A stretch of DNA of 37,358 nt from Ornithinimicrobium sp. GTDB taxonomy: Bacteria > Actinomycetota > Actinomycetes > Actinomycetales > Dermatophilaceae. A program made the position numbers and the translations under genes. The notes below the pieces were generated by a model, which was given only the letters and a program-made list of their open reading frames with translations, made no database searches and was not told the origin of the DNA. Where the stretch lies: NCBI RefSeq assembly GCF_030537745.1, contig NZ_JAUNVI010000028.1, positions 2,488 to 39,845 on the forward strand, read 5' to 3'. Below are positions 30,779-37,358 of this stretch, one piece after another (the first letter of the stretch is position 1; each line of letters begins with the position of its first letter).

Positions 30779-31936
30779 CTACTGGTCAGCCAGCTCCAGG
30801 ACGCCCTTCTCGCTGACCTTGAAGACGTAGAACTTGGCGTCTTTTACGTCGCCCTGATCAGTGAAGGTGATCGGGCCACCCAGAATGGATTCGGGAATGT
30901 CGGTCTTCTTCACTTGGTCAAGCACGGCGGCCCGGCTCGTGGTGCCTGCTTCACAGGCACGCTGCATCGCCTCGAGCGCGACTTGGGTTGCCGCGTGCAC
31001 GGGGGGCCCATACGTACCGAACTCGCCATACTTGTCTTCAAACTGCTTGGCAAGCTCATTGCTGGACGCAATCCCCTTGATATCCGGCGCGAAAGCCGAG
31101 ACGTAGGAGCCGGGTACGTCAAAGTCCGGGGAGAAAGATCCGTCTGAGGCGAAGACGATCGCCTTCTTTCCCTTTGCCTTCAGTTGCTCACCCAGCACCT
31201 TGGTGTTTGCGGCAATCTGAAACGTGGCAAAAACGACATCGACATCTTCGGCGACCTTGCTCACGACCGCTGAGTAGTCAACCTGCTTCTGGCTTACCGG
31301 GACGCGTGTCACCTCAACCCCCTTGTCCTTCAGAGCCGACTCGAAGGCGTCCGCCAGTCCCTTGCCGTAAGAGGTCTTCTCCTCGAAGATCACCACCTTC
31401 TTGGCGTCGAGCTTGTTGACCGCAAACTCAGCGCCCGTCGGGCCCTGCACACTGTCATTGGGGATGACCCTGAAGTACGTGGGGTAGGCGCCTGACGTCA
31501 GGTCGGTGCGCGTCGCAGATGCGCTAATGAAGGCCAAATCGGCGTCGCCGAAGCCCTTGCCGACTGCTTCCACTTCTTGGCTGCCGGCCGGTCCAACCAC
31601 AGCCAAGACGTCGGAGTTCGACAACAACTGCTGCGCGACTGTGCTCGCCTGACCAGGGTCGAGTTGCGTGTCGCCCTCGACAAGCTTGTAGGTCGAGTTG
31701 TTCTTCTTGTTGAAGTTGTCCACCGCAAGCTTGGCGAAGTTGAGCTGCTCACCACCGATGGTGGCCGCCGGTCCCGTGATGGGAGCCATGATGCCGATCG
31801 AGCCGGAGCACTCCTGCGCTGCCGTCGCTGCCTCGTCGCTAGTCGTCGGGGCAGGCGCTTCTGCGCCGGCACAGCCGGTCGCTAGGAGGACGACGCTGGT
31901 CACAGCGACGATGTTTCGGATCTGCCTAGTGCGCAT
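30779..31936 (-). CDS. livK: Branched-chain-type ABC transporter substrate-binding lipoprotein
   Basis: A 385-residue periplasmic-binding-protein-like lipoprotein (peripla_BP_6/LivK type). The lipobox is ATGC (Cys22), followed by a short Ala/Pro/Thr tether. The mature fold begins IGIMAPITGPAATIGGEQLN, with VLAVVGPAGSQEVEAV and FISASATRTDL lining the expected ligand site and VVIFEEKTSYGKGLADAFE starting the second lobe. It delivers the ligand to LivHM. ATG 31936 follows AAGGAT by about 10 nt. Its own promoter (31988-32016) and a palindrome lie in the 114-bp gap behind the bicupin gene, so this gene can start a separate transcript. The ligand is unknown. Confidence 0.93.
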   Translation of the reverse strand: MRTRQIRNIVAVTSVVLLATGCAGAEAPAPTTSDEAATAAQECSGSIGIMAPITGPAATIGGEQLNFAKLAVDNFNKKNNSTYKLVEGDTQLDPGQASTVAQQLLSNSDVLAVVGPAGSQEVEAVGKGFGDADLAFISASATRTDLTSGAYPTYFRVIPNDSVQGPTGAEFAVNKLDAKKVVIFEEKTSYGKGLADAFESALKDKGVEVTRVPVSQKQVDYSAVVSKVAEDVDVVFATFQIAANTKVLGEQLKAKGKKAIVFASDGSFSPDFDVPGSYVSAFAPDIKGIASSNELAKQFEDKYGEFGTYGPPVHAATQVALEAMQRACEAGTTSRAAVLDQVKKTDIPESILGGPITFTDQGDVKDAKFYVFKVSEKGVLELADQ

Positions 31937-31987
31937 GTGCCATACATCCTTTTACTCAGCGGGTTGACGTTGCCGTGGCGGAAACGC

Positions 31988-32016
31988 ATCGTGACACAGG
32001 AGATGCTTCATGTAAA
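31988..32016 (-). promoter_or_regulatory. Promoter of the ABC transporter genes
   Basis: On the minus strand: TTTACA (32016-32011), a 17-bp spacer, CACGAT (31993-31988). It would start transcription around 31981, leaving a leader of about 45 nt with a ribosome site. The palindrome at 32022-32033 lies just upstream of the -35, a position typical of activator sites. Confidence 0.5.
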
Positions 32017-32021
32017 GGGTC

Positions 32022-32033
32022 TGACGACCGTCA
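32022..32033. promoter_or_regulatory. Palindrome TGACGACCGTCA, first copy
   Basis: Perfect 5-bp arms TGACG/CGTCA around AC, between the bicupin and binding-protein genes. A near-identical site is at 32853-32864. Confidence 0.55.
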
Positions 32034-32050
32034 CCAGGACGCCATGACGC

Positions 32051-32818
32051 TCACTCCTCCTCAACGTACCCCGGTGCCGGTTGACCGTCTGGGTAAAACG
32101 CCGCGCTGGGCGAGCCTTCCGGCCGGAACACCCCCAAGACCCAGAGGTCCTCGTCACCGGTGTTCTCCAGGCTATGCAGCAGCCTCGGAGCGACGTGGAA
32201 GGCGGATCCAGCGGAGATAAGCTGCTCGCTTCCTTTGGTGTGCAGGACACCAGCACCACGCACGATCATGCAGATCTCGTCATAGAGGTGATAATGAATC
32301 GGCGCTCCTGACGGCGGGATGAAACCCACAAACTGCGTCGCGCCACCGGAGCCGGTCGAGGCATCGAAGAGGACCTCATACTCCCGGTCAGCTGTCGCCT
32401 CCTGAAGTAGTTGCGTGCCCTGGCGCACAGTCCGTCGCACCCTTGCGGCAGGCTTGGCCATGGATCGCGCAGCCGGCCCCGGAGGCGCGGGCACGAGCAC
32501 ACTGGCGACCTCCAACTGCCCCTCGGTCGGCACCGTGATCGACCACTCCTCGCCTGCGCCGATGAACGCAGCCGTGCCGTCGCTCAGTTCGTAATCCTCA
32601 TCCCCGACGTGCAGCGTCCCCCGACCGTCTGTCACGAACAGCAAGTCATCATGCCCAGGCTCGTGGCGATGGGTTGATGCGCCAGCGGTGAACCGTAGGA
32701 CGCGGTGGGTCATGGCCTCGGCGTAGTGAGGTGCGCTGACCAGCTCGAAGGCCATACACGAGTCACCCTGACGCTGGGGCGTGACGTCTCCAACAGTACG
32801 AACGACTCCGGCAGACAT
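32051..32818 (-). CDS. Bicupin (two-cupin-domain) protein
   Basis: A 255-residue cytosolic protein with two cupin barrels. The N-terminal cupin (about 38-112) has HRH (50-52) and acidic residues at the metal position. The C-terminal cupin (about 160-228) carries a complete metal site: His175-x-His177-x3-Glu181 and His215, inside PIHYHLYDEICMIVRGAG. It may be a metal-dependent dioxygenase, isomerase or hydrolase on a small acid, or a ligand sensor. Its lack of similarity to ureidoglycine aminohydrolase argues against that role. ATG 32818 has GGAAGG 6 nt upstream. It is the first gene of the cluster containing the ABC transporter and the PLP enzyme, and faces the OsmC gene across 64 bp. Confidence 0.88.
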   Translation of the reverse strand: MSAGVVRTVGDVTPQRQGDSCMAFELVSAPHYAEAMTHRVLRFTAGASTHRHEPGHDDLLFVTDGRGTLHVGDEDYELSDGTAAFIGAGEEWSITVPTEGQLEVASVLVPAPPGPAARSMAKPAARVRRTVRQGTQLLQEATADREYEVLFDASTGSGGATQFVGFIPPSGAPIHYHLYDEICMIVRGAGVLHTKGSEQLISAGSAFHVAPRLLHSLENTGDEDLWVLGVFRPEGSPSAAFYPDGQPAPGYVEEE

Positions 32819-32852
32819 GCTCTACCTTCCCAGGAATAGTATGGAGACTTAT

Positions 32853-32864
32853 TGACGACCGTCT
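32853..32864. promoter_or_regulatory. Palindrome TGACGACCGTCT, second copy, in the bicupin/OsmC divergent region
   Basis: It shares 11 of 12 bases with the copy at 32022-32033. It lies between the bicupin start (32818, minus) and the OsmC start (32883, plus), where it could control both. Confidence 0.5.
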
Positions 32865-32882
32865 GAAGGAGAGTACATCACC

Positions 32883-33308
32883 ATGAAGATCATCCGCCGT
32901 GCTGGCGCCAACTGGGCAGGCCCCGTCCCCACGGGCAGTGGATTCATGCGCTTGGGCCGGGATGGGCAGGAGATCCCGTTCACCCTCAAGAGCCGCACGG
33001 AGGACGGCATGGGCACCAACCCGGAAGAAATGCTGGGCGCCGCGCACGCGGGTTGCTTTTCCATGTCCCTGTGCGACCTGCTCGAGGGCAACGGAACGCC
33101 CGGCTCGGTTCAGACAGAGTCCAAGGTGACGATGGAGGAGGCTGGGGGCAGCTTCTCGATCTCCCGGATCGACCTCGTCGTCACCGGCGACGTCGCAGGT
33201 ATCGACGCTGACACCTTCAGTCAACTCGCAACGAAGGCAAAGGAAACGTGTCCAGTTTCTCGCCTGTTCGCTGCGGCCGAGATCACCCTGAAGGCCCAAC
33301 TGGGATGA
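32883..33308 (+). CDS. OsmC/Ohr-family peroxiredoxin
   Basis: A 141-residue cytosolic peroxide-reducing protein of the OsmC family. The reactive pair is Cys58 (AHAGCFSMSL) and Cys123 (ETCPVSRLFA), with NPEEMLGAAHAGC as the family signature. It reduces organic hydroperoxides, with thiol or lipoyl partners in characterised members. The sequence fits OsmC better than Ohr, because the GAAHAGCFSM block and late CPVSR match OsmC. The start is ATG 32883, with AGGAGAG about 9 nt upstream. It diverges from the bicupin gene across a 64-bp region that holds the palindrome, and the two may be co-regulated. It ends near a strong terminator. Confidence 0.93.
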   Translation: MKIIRRAGANWAGPVPTGSGFMRLGRDGQEIPFTLKSRTEDGMGTNPEEMLGAAHAGCFSMSLCDLLEGNGTPGSVQTESKVTMEEAGGSFSISRIDLVVTGDVAGIDADTFSQLATKAKETCPVSRLFAAAEITLKAQLG

Positions 33309-33400
33309 CGGGGGTTACTCAGGAAAAGGGGCTCGCACCGAGGCTTCAAACCACTCTGACGTAGGTGGGTTGCTCCTTCGCGTGCCTGCCTCAAACTCGA

Positions 33401-33435
33401 AGCGGCGTGCTCCCCGACAAGGGGAACACGCCGCT
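33401..33435. terminator. Strong terminator between OsmC and nrdJ
   Basis: Left arm 33401-33415, loop gacaa, right arm 33421-33435: 15 pairs with a single mismatch, ending in TTTCGT on the plus strand. It stands between convergent genes and probably acts both ways. Apart from this hairpin, I see nothing else in the 233 bp between the genes. Confidence 0.8.
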
Positions 33436-33541
33436 TTCGTAGGTATCTGACCTAGGCCCGGCAGGGAGACCGCACCGCGCTCCTCACACCCGATGCCGGG
33501 TGCTTAACGAGCGGGCAGATCGTCAATCTTCAGCTTCGTCG

Positions 33542-36436
33542 TCAGCTACAACCGCTGGTGCTGCCACACCCCTCGCACACGTAGCACGAGCCGGCCGGCC
33601 GCATCTTCGTCCCGCAGGTCAGGCAGATCGGGGCGTCGGCGACCTTCCCTTGGAACTGCTCGAGCAGCTCCGCAGAGGAGTGGATCCCGGCCTCGGCCTT
33701 ACGGGCGTCAGCTGCACCAGAGCCTGAGGCGTCCGCGACCTTCTCGGCCTTCTCGGTCTTCTTGGCCGGGGTGGTGGCCACGGACTGGGAGAGATTCTCC
33801 AGCTCGTCCTCGAAGTCTTCCTGCGAACCGTTCGGGGTCAACGGAGCGTAGGAACCCGTCTCCAGCTGGCGGGCACGCTCGCCGGCGGTGTGGATGCCCA
33901 TGTAGGAGCGGGTCTCAAAGTCCAGGTAGTCCAGCGCCAGGCGGCGGAAGACGTAGTCCATGATCGACTGCGCCATGCGCACATCCGGGTCGTCGGTCAG
34001 GCCGGCCGGCTCGAAGCGCAGGTTGGTGAACTTCTCGACGAAGGTCTCCAGCGGCACGCCATACTGCATCCCGATCGAGACGGCGATCGAGAAAGCGTCC
34101 ATCACGCCAGCCAGCGTCGATCCCTGCTTGCCGAACTTGAGGAAGAGCTCACCCAGCTCGCCGTTGTCGTAGGTGCCTGCGGTGAGATAACCCTCCGCAC
34201 CGCCTACGGCAAAGCTCGTGGTCTGGCTGGCGCGGCGCTTGGGCAGGCGCTTGCGGACGGGACGGTACTCGATGACCTTCTCGACCTTGACCTGGTCGTC
34301 CTTCTCATCCGGCTTGTCCGCAGAATCCTTGCGGCCGTCGGACAGCGGCTGGCCGACCTTGCAATTGTCGCGGTAGACCGCGAGCGCCTTGAGGCCGAGC
34401 TTCCACCCTTGCAGGTAGACCTCCTCGATCTCCTCGACTGTCGCGGACTCGGGCAGGTTGACCGTCTTGGAGATGGCACCGGACAGGAAGGGCTGGGTGG
34501 CCGCCATCATCCGGACGTGACCCATCGGGGGGATCGCGCGGGCACCCATCGCGGTGTCGAAGATCTCGTAGTGCTCGGTGCGCAGACCCGGCGCGTCGAT
34601 GACATGGCCCTTCTCAGCGATGAACTCAACGATCGCCTCGATGGTCTCCTCGGCGTAGCCGAGCTTGTTCAGCGCACGCGGGATCGTCTGGTTGACGATC
34701 TGCATGGAGCCGCCGCCGACGAGCTTCTTGAACTTGACCAGCGAGAAGTCCGGCTCGATGCCGGTGGTGTCGCAGTCCATCATGAAGCCGATCGTGCCCG
34801 TGGGGGCCAGCACCGACGCCTGGGCGTTGCGGTAGCCGTTCTTCTCCCCCACCTTGATGACGTCCTCCCACGCGTTGGTGGCGGCGCGGTGGATCTCGGC
34901 GTCCATGCTGCCCAGCGTGCGGATCTCGTCATTGGCGCTGCGGTGCTTTCGCATGACGCGCTTGTGCGCGTCGGCGTTGCGGGCGTAACCGTTGTAGGCA
35001 CCCACGACATCCGCCATCTCGGCGGAGCGCTTGTAGGCCGCACCGGTCAGCAGCGAGGTGATCGCGGCGGCGAGCGCACGGCCACCGTCGGAGTCGTAGC
35101 CATGGCCGGTCGCCATCAGCAGCGCGCCGAGGTTGGCATAGCCGATGCCCAGCTGGCGGTAGTTGCGGGTGGTCTCACCGATTGGCTCGGTCGGGAAGTC
35201 GGCGAAGCAGATAGAGACGTCCATCGCGGTGATGACCAGCTCGACGACGGCCTGATAGGTCTCGACGTCGAAGGTGTTGTCGTCGCGGAGGAACTTGAGC
35301 AGGTTGAGCGAGGCCAGGTTGCAGGAGGAGTTGTCCAGCGACATGTACTCCGAGCAGGGGTTGGATGCGGTGATGCGGCCAGTCTCGGGGTTGGTGTGCC
35401 ACGCGTTGATGGTGTCGTCGTACTGCATACCCGGGTCGGCGCACTCCCAGGCAGCCTTGGCCATCTTGTCAAAGAGGGTGCGCGCGTCGACGGTCTCGAT
35501 GACCGAGCCGTCCTTTCGGGACGTCAGACCGAACTCTTTGCCCTCCTCGACGGCGCGCATGAATTCATCGGTGACGCGGACGGAGTTATTGGCGTTCTGG
35601 TACTGCACCGAGACGATGTCCTTGCCGCCCAGATCCATGTCAAAACCGGCGTCGCGCAGCGCGCGGATCTTGTCTTCCTCGCGAGCCTTCGTCTGGATGA
35701 ACTCCTCGATGTCGGGGTGATCGACGTCCAAGACGACCATCTTGGCCGCGCGGCGGGTTGCCCCACCGGACTTGATGGTGCCCGCCGAGGCGTCCGCGCC
35801 ACGCATGAAGGAGACCGGACCGGAGGCGGTGCCGCCGGAGGAGAGCAGCTCCTTGGAGGAGCGGATGCGAGAGAGGTTGAGGCCGGCGCCAGAGCCGCCC
35901 TTGAAGATGAAGCCCTCTTCCTTGTACCAGTTCAGGATCGAGTCCATCGAGTCGTCGACCGACAGGATGAAGCAAGCGCTGACCTGCTGGGGGCTGGAGG
36001 TGCCGACGTTGAACCACACCGGGGAGTTGAAGGAGAAGACCTGGTGGACCAGGGCATAGGTGATCTCGTGCTCGAAGATCTCGGCGTCCTCGTCGGTGGC
36101 GAAGTAGCCGTGCTCCTGGCCAGCCTTGGTGTAGGTCAGCACGACGCGGTCGATCAGCTGCTTCAGGCCCGTCTCGCGCTCCGGCGTGCCGAGGGCGCCG
36201 CGGAAGTACTTCGTCGTGACGATGGTCGAGGCGTTGGCCGACCAGAAGTCCGGGAACTCCACGCTTCGCTGGTCAAAGATCGTCTCGCCGCTCTTCCAGT
36301 TGGTCTGGACGATGTCCCGCTTCTCCCAGGTGACCTGGTCATAGGGGTGCACGCCAGGGGTGGTGAAGATCCGGTCGATCTTCAGGCCCTTGCCGTTGCG
36401 GCGGGTGCGTGTCTTCGCCCCGGTCGTCTGGGTCAT
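33542..36436 (-). CDS. nrdJ: Adenosylcobalamin-dependent (class II) ribonucleotide reductase
   Basis: A 964-residue enzyme that makes deoxyribonucleotides from ribonucleotides with a B12 radical cofactor, without oxygen. Recognisable blocks are FNSPVWFNVG and VSACFILSVDDSMDSIL (first reactive Cys region), NPCSEYMSLDNSSCNLASLN (radical-site Cys), and VLAPTGTIGFMMDCDTTGIE. The tail is CLTCGTKMRPAGSCYVCEGC, a zinc-ribbon-like segment whose final cysteines re-reduce the active site. I chose ATG 36436 because AAGGAG precedes it by about 9 nt and MTQTTG fits; a longer frame to 36883 runs into the NrdR gene region and is spurious. It follows nrdR by 124 bp, a common actinobacterial arrangement, so NrdR probably represses it. 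Confidence 0.96.
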   Translation of the reverse strand: MTQTTGAKTRTRRNGKGLKIDRIFTTPGVHPYDQVTWEKRDIVQTNWKSGETIFDQRSVEFPDFWSANASTIVTTKYFRGALGTPERETGLKQLIDRVVLTYTKAGQEHGYFATDEDAEIFEHEITYALVHQVFSFNSPVWFNVGTSSPQQVSACFILSVDDSMDSILNWYKEEGFIFKGGSGAGLNLSRIRSSKELLSSGGTASGPVSFMRGADASAGTIKSGGATRRAAKMVVLDVDHPDIEEFIQTKAREEDKIRALRDAGFDMDLGGKDIVSVQYQNANNSVRVTDEFMRAVEEGKEFGLTSRKDGSVIETVDARTLFDKMAKAAWECADPGMQYDDTINAWHTNPETGRITASNPCSEYMSLDNSSCNLASLNLLKFLRDDNTFDVETYQAVVELVITAMDVSICFADFPTEPIGETTRNYRQLGIGYANLGALLMATGHGYDSDGGRALAAAITSLLTGAAYKRSAEMADVVGAYNGYARNADAHKRVMRKHRSANDEIRTLGSMDAEIHRAATNAWEDVIKVGEKNGYRNAQASVLAPTGTIGFMMDCDTTGIEPDFSLVKFKKLVGGGSMQIVNQTIPRALNKLGYAEETIEAIVEFIAEKGHVIDAPGLRTEHYEIFDTAMGARAIPPMGHVRMMAATQPFLSGAISKTVNLPESATVEEIEEVYLQGWKLGLKALAVYRDNCKVGQPLSDGRKDSADKPDEKDDQVKVEKVIEYRPVRKRLPKRRASQTTSFAVGGAEGYLTAGTYDNGELGELFLKFGKQGSTLAGVMDAFSIAVSIGMQYGVPLETFVEKFTNLRFEPAGLTDDPDVRMAQSIMDYVFRRLALDYLDFETRSYMGIHTAGERARQLETGSYAPLTPNGSQEDFEDELENLSQSVATTPAKKTEKAEKVADASGSGAADARKAEAGIHSSAELLEQFQGKVADAPICLTCGTKMRPAGSCYVCEGCGSTSGCS

Positions 36437-36560
36437 CTGACTTCTCCTTGATGTCGTTCTCGCGTCGTGCTTCTGGCGTGTTCGGGTGGTGCTGGAGTCC
36501 GGTATGCAGCCTCTCGCCGAGGACTGACACACCCGCGTTGGTGGGGGGTGGTCGAGGGAG

Positions 36561-37040
36561 TTACGACATACCTGTCGAATCGACCGTCTGGGCGTCGTGC
36601 TCGGTCCGCAGCAAGGTAATCGCGGACTCGAAGTCCTCGAGAGAGTCGAAGGCTTGATAGACGGAGGCGAACCGCAGATAGGCAACCTCGTCCAGGTGCC
36701 GCAGCGGCTCCAGGATCGCCAGGCCGACCTCGTGCGCGTCGACCTCCGCCTGCCCCTGTGCACGAATCGCCTCCTCGACCTGCTGGGCGAGTAGTTGCAA
36801 CTGGTCCTCGGTGACCGGCCGACCCTGGCAGGCCTTCCGGGCACCCGTGATGACCTTGTCGCGGCTGAACGGCTCGGTAGCACCGGAGCGCTTAATCACC
36901 GCCAGCGTGGCCGTCTCGACCGTGCCGAATCGGCGCCCGCACTCGGGACACTGCCGGCGTCGGCGGATGAGCGTGCCGTCCTCCTGGACGCGGCTGTCCA
37001 CGACCCTGGAGTCGGTATGGCGACAGAACGGGCAGTGCAT
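36561..37040 (-). CDS. nrdR: Transcriptional repressor NrdR
   Basis: A 159-residue repressor of ribonucleotide reductase genes that senses ATP/dATP. The N-terminal zinc ribbon has Cys3, Cys6, Cys31 and Cys34, with [17 protein letters not shown] and [13 protein letters not shown]. An ATP-cone follows at about 46-136, with [22 protein letters not shown] 37040 has AAGGAGG 7 nt upstream; a longer frame to 37145 is not supported. Length and motifs are normal for the family. Candidate binding motifs lie upstream (37160-37232). It is the first gene of a probable nrdR-nrdJ unit. Confidence 0.96.
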   Translation of the reverse strand: MHCPFCRHTDSRVVDSRVQEDGTLIRRRRQCPECGRRFGTVETATLAVIKRSGATEPFSRDKVITGARKACQGRPVTEDQLQLLAQQVEEAIRAQGQAEVDAHEVGLAILEPLRHLDEVAYLRFASVYQAFDSLEDFESAITLLRTEHDAQTVDSTGMS

Positions 37041-37159
37041 GGCTCGCCTCCTTCGGCATGGTCGCAGCGAGACGCGAACGGCCTCAGATTGAGGACGCCC
37101 TGTGGGTAGATCTGGGGATGTGCTGTGGATGACGTGGGGATACACGTCCTTGGGCTGTG

Positions 37160-37232
37160 CACAACATGTGGACTAACCACACGTTTGTAACTACTAGATA
37201 TAGGGATCTTAGGTGCGTTGGGCACAAGATGC
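37160..37232. promoter_or_regulatory. Candidate NrdR boxes upstream of nrdR
   Basis: CACAACATG (37160), a weaker TACTAGATA (37192) and CACAAGATG (37223) are spaced 32 and 31 bp, the paired spacing known for NrdR boxes (consensus half CACAA-AT). The second half of each palindrome is poorly conserved, so the call is tentative. Another GCACAAGATGC lies at 37295-37305. Confidence 0.4.
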
Positions 37233-37319
37233 AAGGGGCCGGGCGGGAGACTTTTAGCCGGGTCGCTGAAGCCCAGCAACGGCGCGGAACACGTGCACAA
37301 GATGCCTCCGACACGCCGC

Positions 37320-37358
37320 CACCGGACGGTCACCCCTGCCACACCGGACGGTTACCCC
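37320..37358. repeat. Two copies of a 17-bp direct repeat at the window end
   Basis: caccggacggtcacccc (37320-37336) and caccggacggttacccc (37342-37358) differ at one base and have a period of 22 bp, about two helical turns. They are possible tandem binding sites, and further copies could lie past the window. Confidence 0.7.

Larger units (their letters stand above)
37041..37358. other. Upstream region of nrdR, no gene seen
   Basis: 318 bp to the window end. It contains the nrdR ribosome site (AAGGAGG), a TGTGG/CCACA-rich block (37110-37185), NrdR-box-like CACAAnATG motifs and, at the far end, two copies of a 17-bp repeat. I see no credible open reading frame. In many actinobacteria lexA stands divergent to nrdR, so the repeats may belong to that neighbour, which lies outside the window. 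Confidence 0.6.

Noticed and set aside
25704-32818. Idea that the bicupin and PLP enzyme are ureidoglycine aminohydrolase and its aminotransferase
   Set aside because: The bicupin lacks resemblance to known ureidoglycine aminohydrolases beyond the fold, and the PLP enzyme belongs to the kynureninase/desulfurase-like branch.
33890-36451. 853-codon plus-strand frame opposite nrdJ
   Set aside because: Low-complexity Val/Leu/Asp/Gly-rich translation complementary to a well-recognised enzyme; no ribosome site.
36437-36883. N-terminal extension of nrdJ
   Set aside because: It overlaps the nrdR coding region in another frame and has no ribosome site; ATG 36436 has one.
37130-37190. Replication origin suggested by TGTGGA/TCCACA motifs
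   Set aside because: Only a few imperfect DnaA-like boxes, and no dnaA, dnaN or AT-rich unwinding region.
37041-37358. Cobalamin riboswitch in front of nrdR-nrdJ
   Set aside because: No B12-box or the expected conserved helices could be found on the minus strand.
1-37358. CRISPR array, tRNA, rRNA or insertion sequence
   Set aside because: No regularly spaced repeats with unique spacers, no cloverleaf-like sequence noticed, and no transposase or terminal inverted repeats.

Overview
The window is chromosomal DNA of a high-G+C Gram-positive bacterium (Actinomycetota). Evidence: most genes are strongly GC-rich at third positions (line 5641-5700 counts 45 G/C of 60), GTG and TTG starts are common, several starts look leaderless, and the content is typical: an nrdR-nrdJ (B12-dependent ribonucleotide reductase) pair, a DUF222/HNH '13E12' protein, secreted lipoproteins and an FHA protein. 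The gene set and the style of the sequence recall Micrococcales such as Intrasporangiaceae/Ornithinimicrobiaceae, but that is an inference from memory. No rRNA, tRNA, integrase, transposase or CRISPR array was seen.

Layout. (1) 1-4245, minus strand: a YihY/BrkB membrane protein cut by the window edge, then an AzgA-type purine permease and guanine deaminase. (2) 4489-8891, plus strand: three translationally coupled genes (two uncharacterised proteins and a zinc-ribbon/FHA protein), followed by a large lipoprotein with cell-wall-binding-like and barrel-like parts. (3) 9049-14427, plus strand: an orphan peptide-type ABC substrate-binding lipoprotein, an MFS transporter, a zinc alcohol dehydrogenase and a luciferase-like flavin oxidoreductase. 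(4) 14524-17627, minus strand: an HNH nuclease of the 13E12 family and a NERD-domain UvrD-like helicase, then a possible gene remnant. (5) 17870-20141, minus strand: an NCS1 permease with a hydantoin/allantoin-type racemase. (6) 20465-22330: a methyltransferase, a 62-residue membrane protein and a Nudix/winged-helix regulator of NrtR type.

(7) 22518-32818, minus strand, visibly lower in G+C (line 27481-27540 counts 22 of 60): a 1027-residue PLD-nuclease/DEAD-helicase/DUF3427 protein, and a tight cluster running from a bicupin through a branched-chain-type ABC transporter (substrate-binding protein, two permeases, two ATPases) to a class V PLP enzyme. This stretch looks acquired. A divergent OsmC gene faces the bicupin. 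The palindrome TGACGACCGTC(A/T) occurs both in that divergent region and in front of the substrate-binding protein, suggesting shared control. (8) 33542-37358, minus strand: class II ribonucleotide reductase and NrdR, with a repeat-rich upstream region.

How the genes fit together: regions 1 and 5 share a purine/hydantoin uptake theme. Region 2 looks like a phospho-threonine-reading module without its kinase inside the window. Region 7 pairs uptake of an unknown small molecule with a PLP enzyme and a metal-binding bicupin, and is the best candidate here for an undescribed pathway. Its neighbour, the PLD-helicase, is the best candidate for genome defence.
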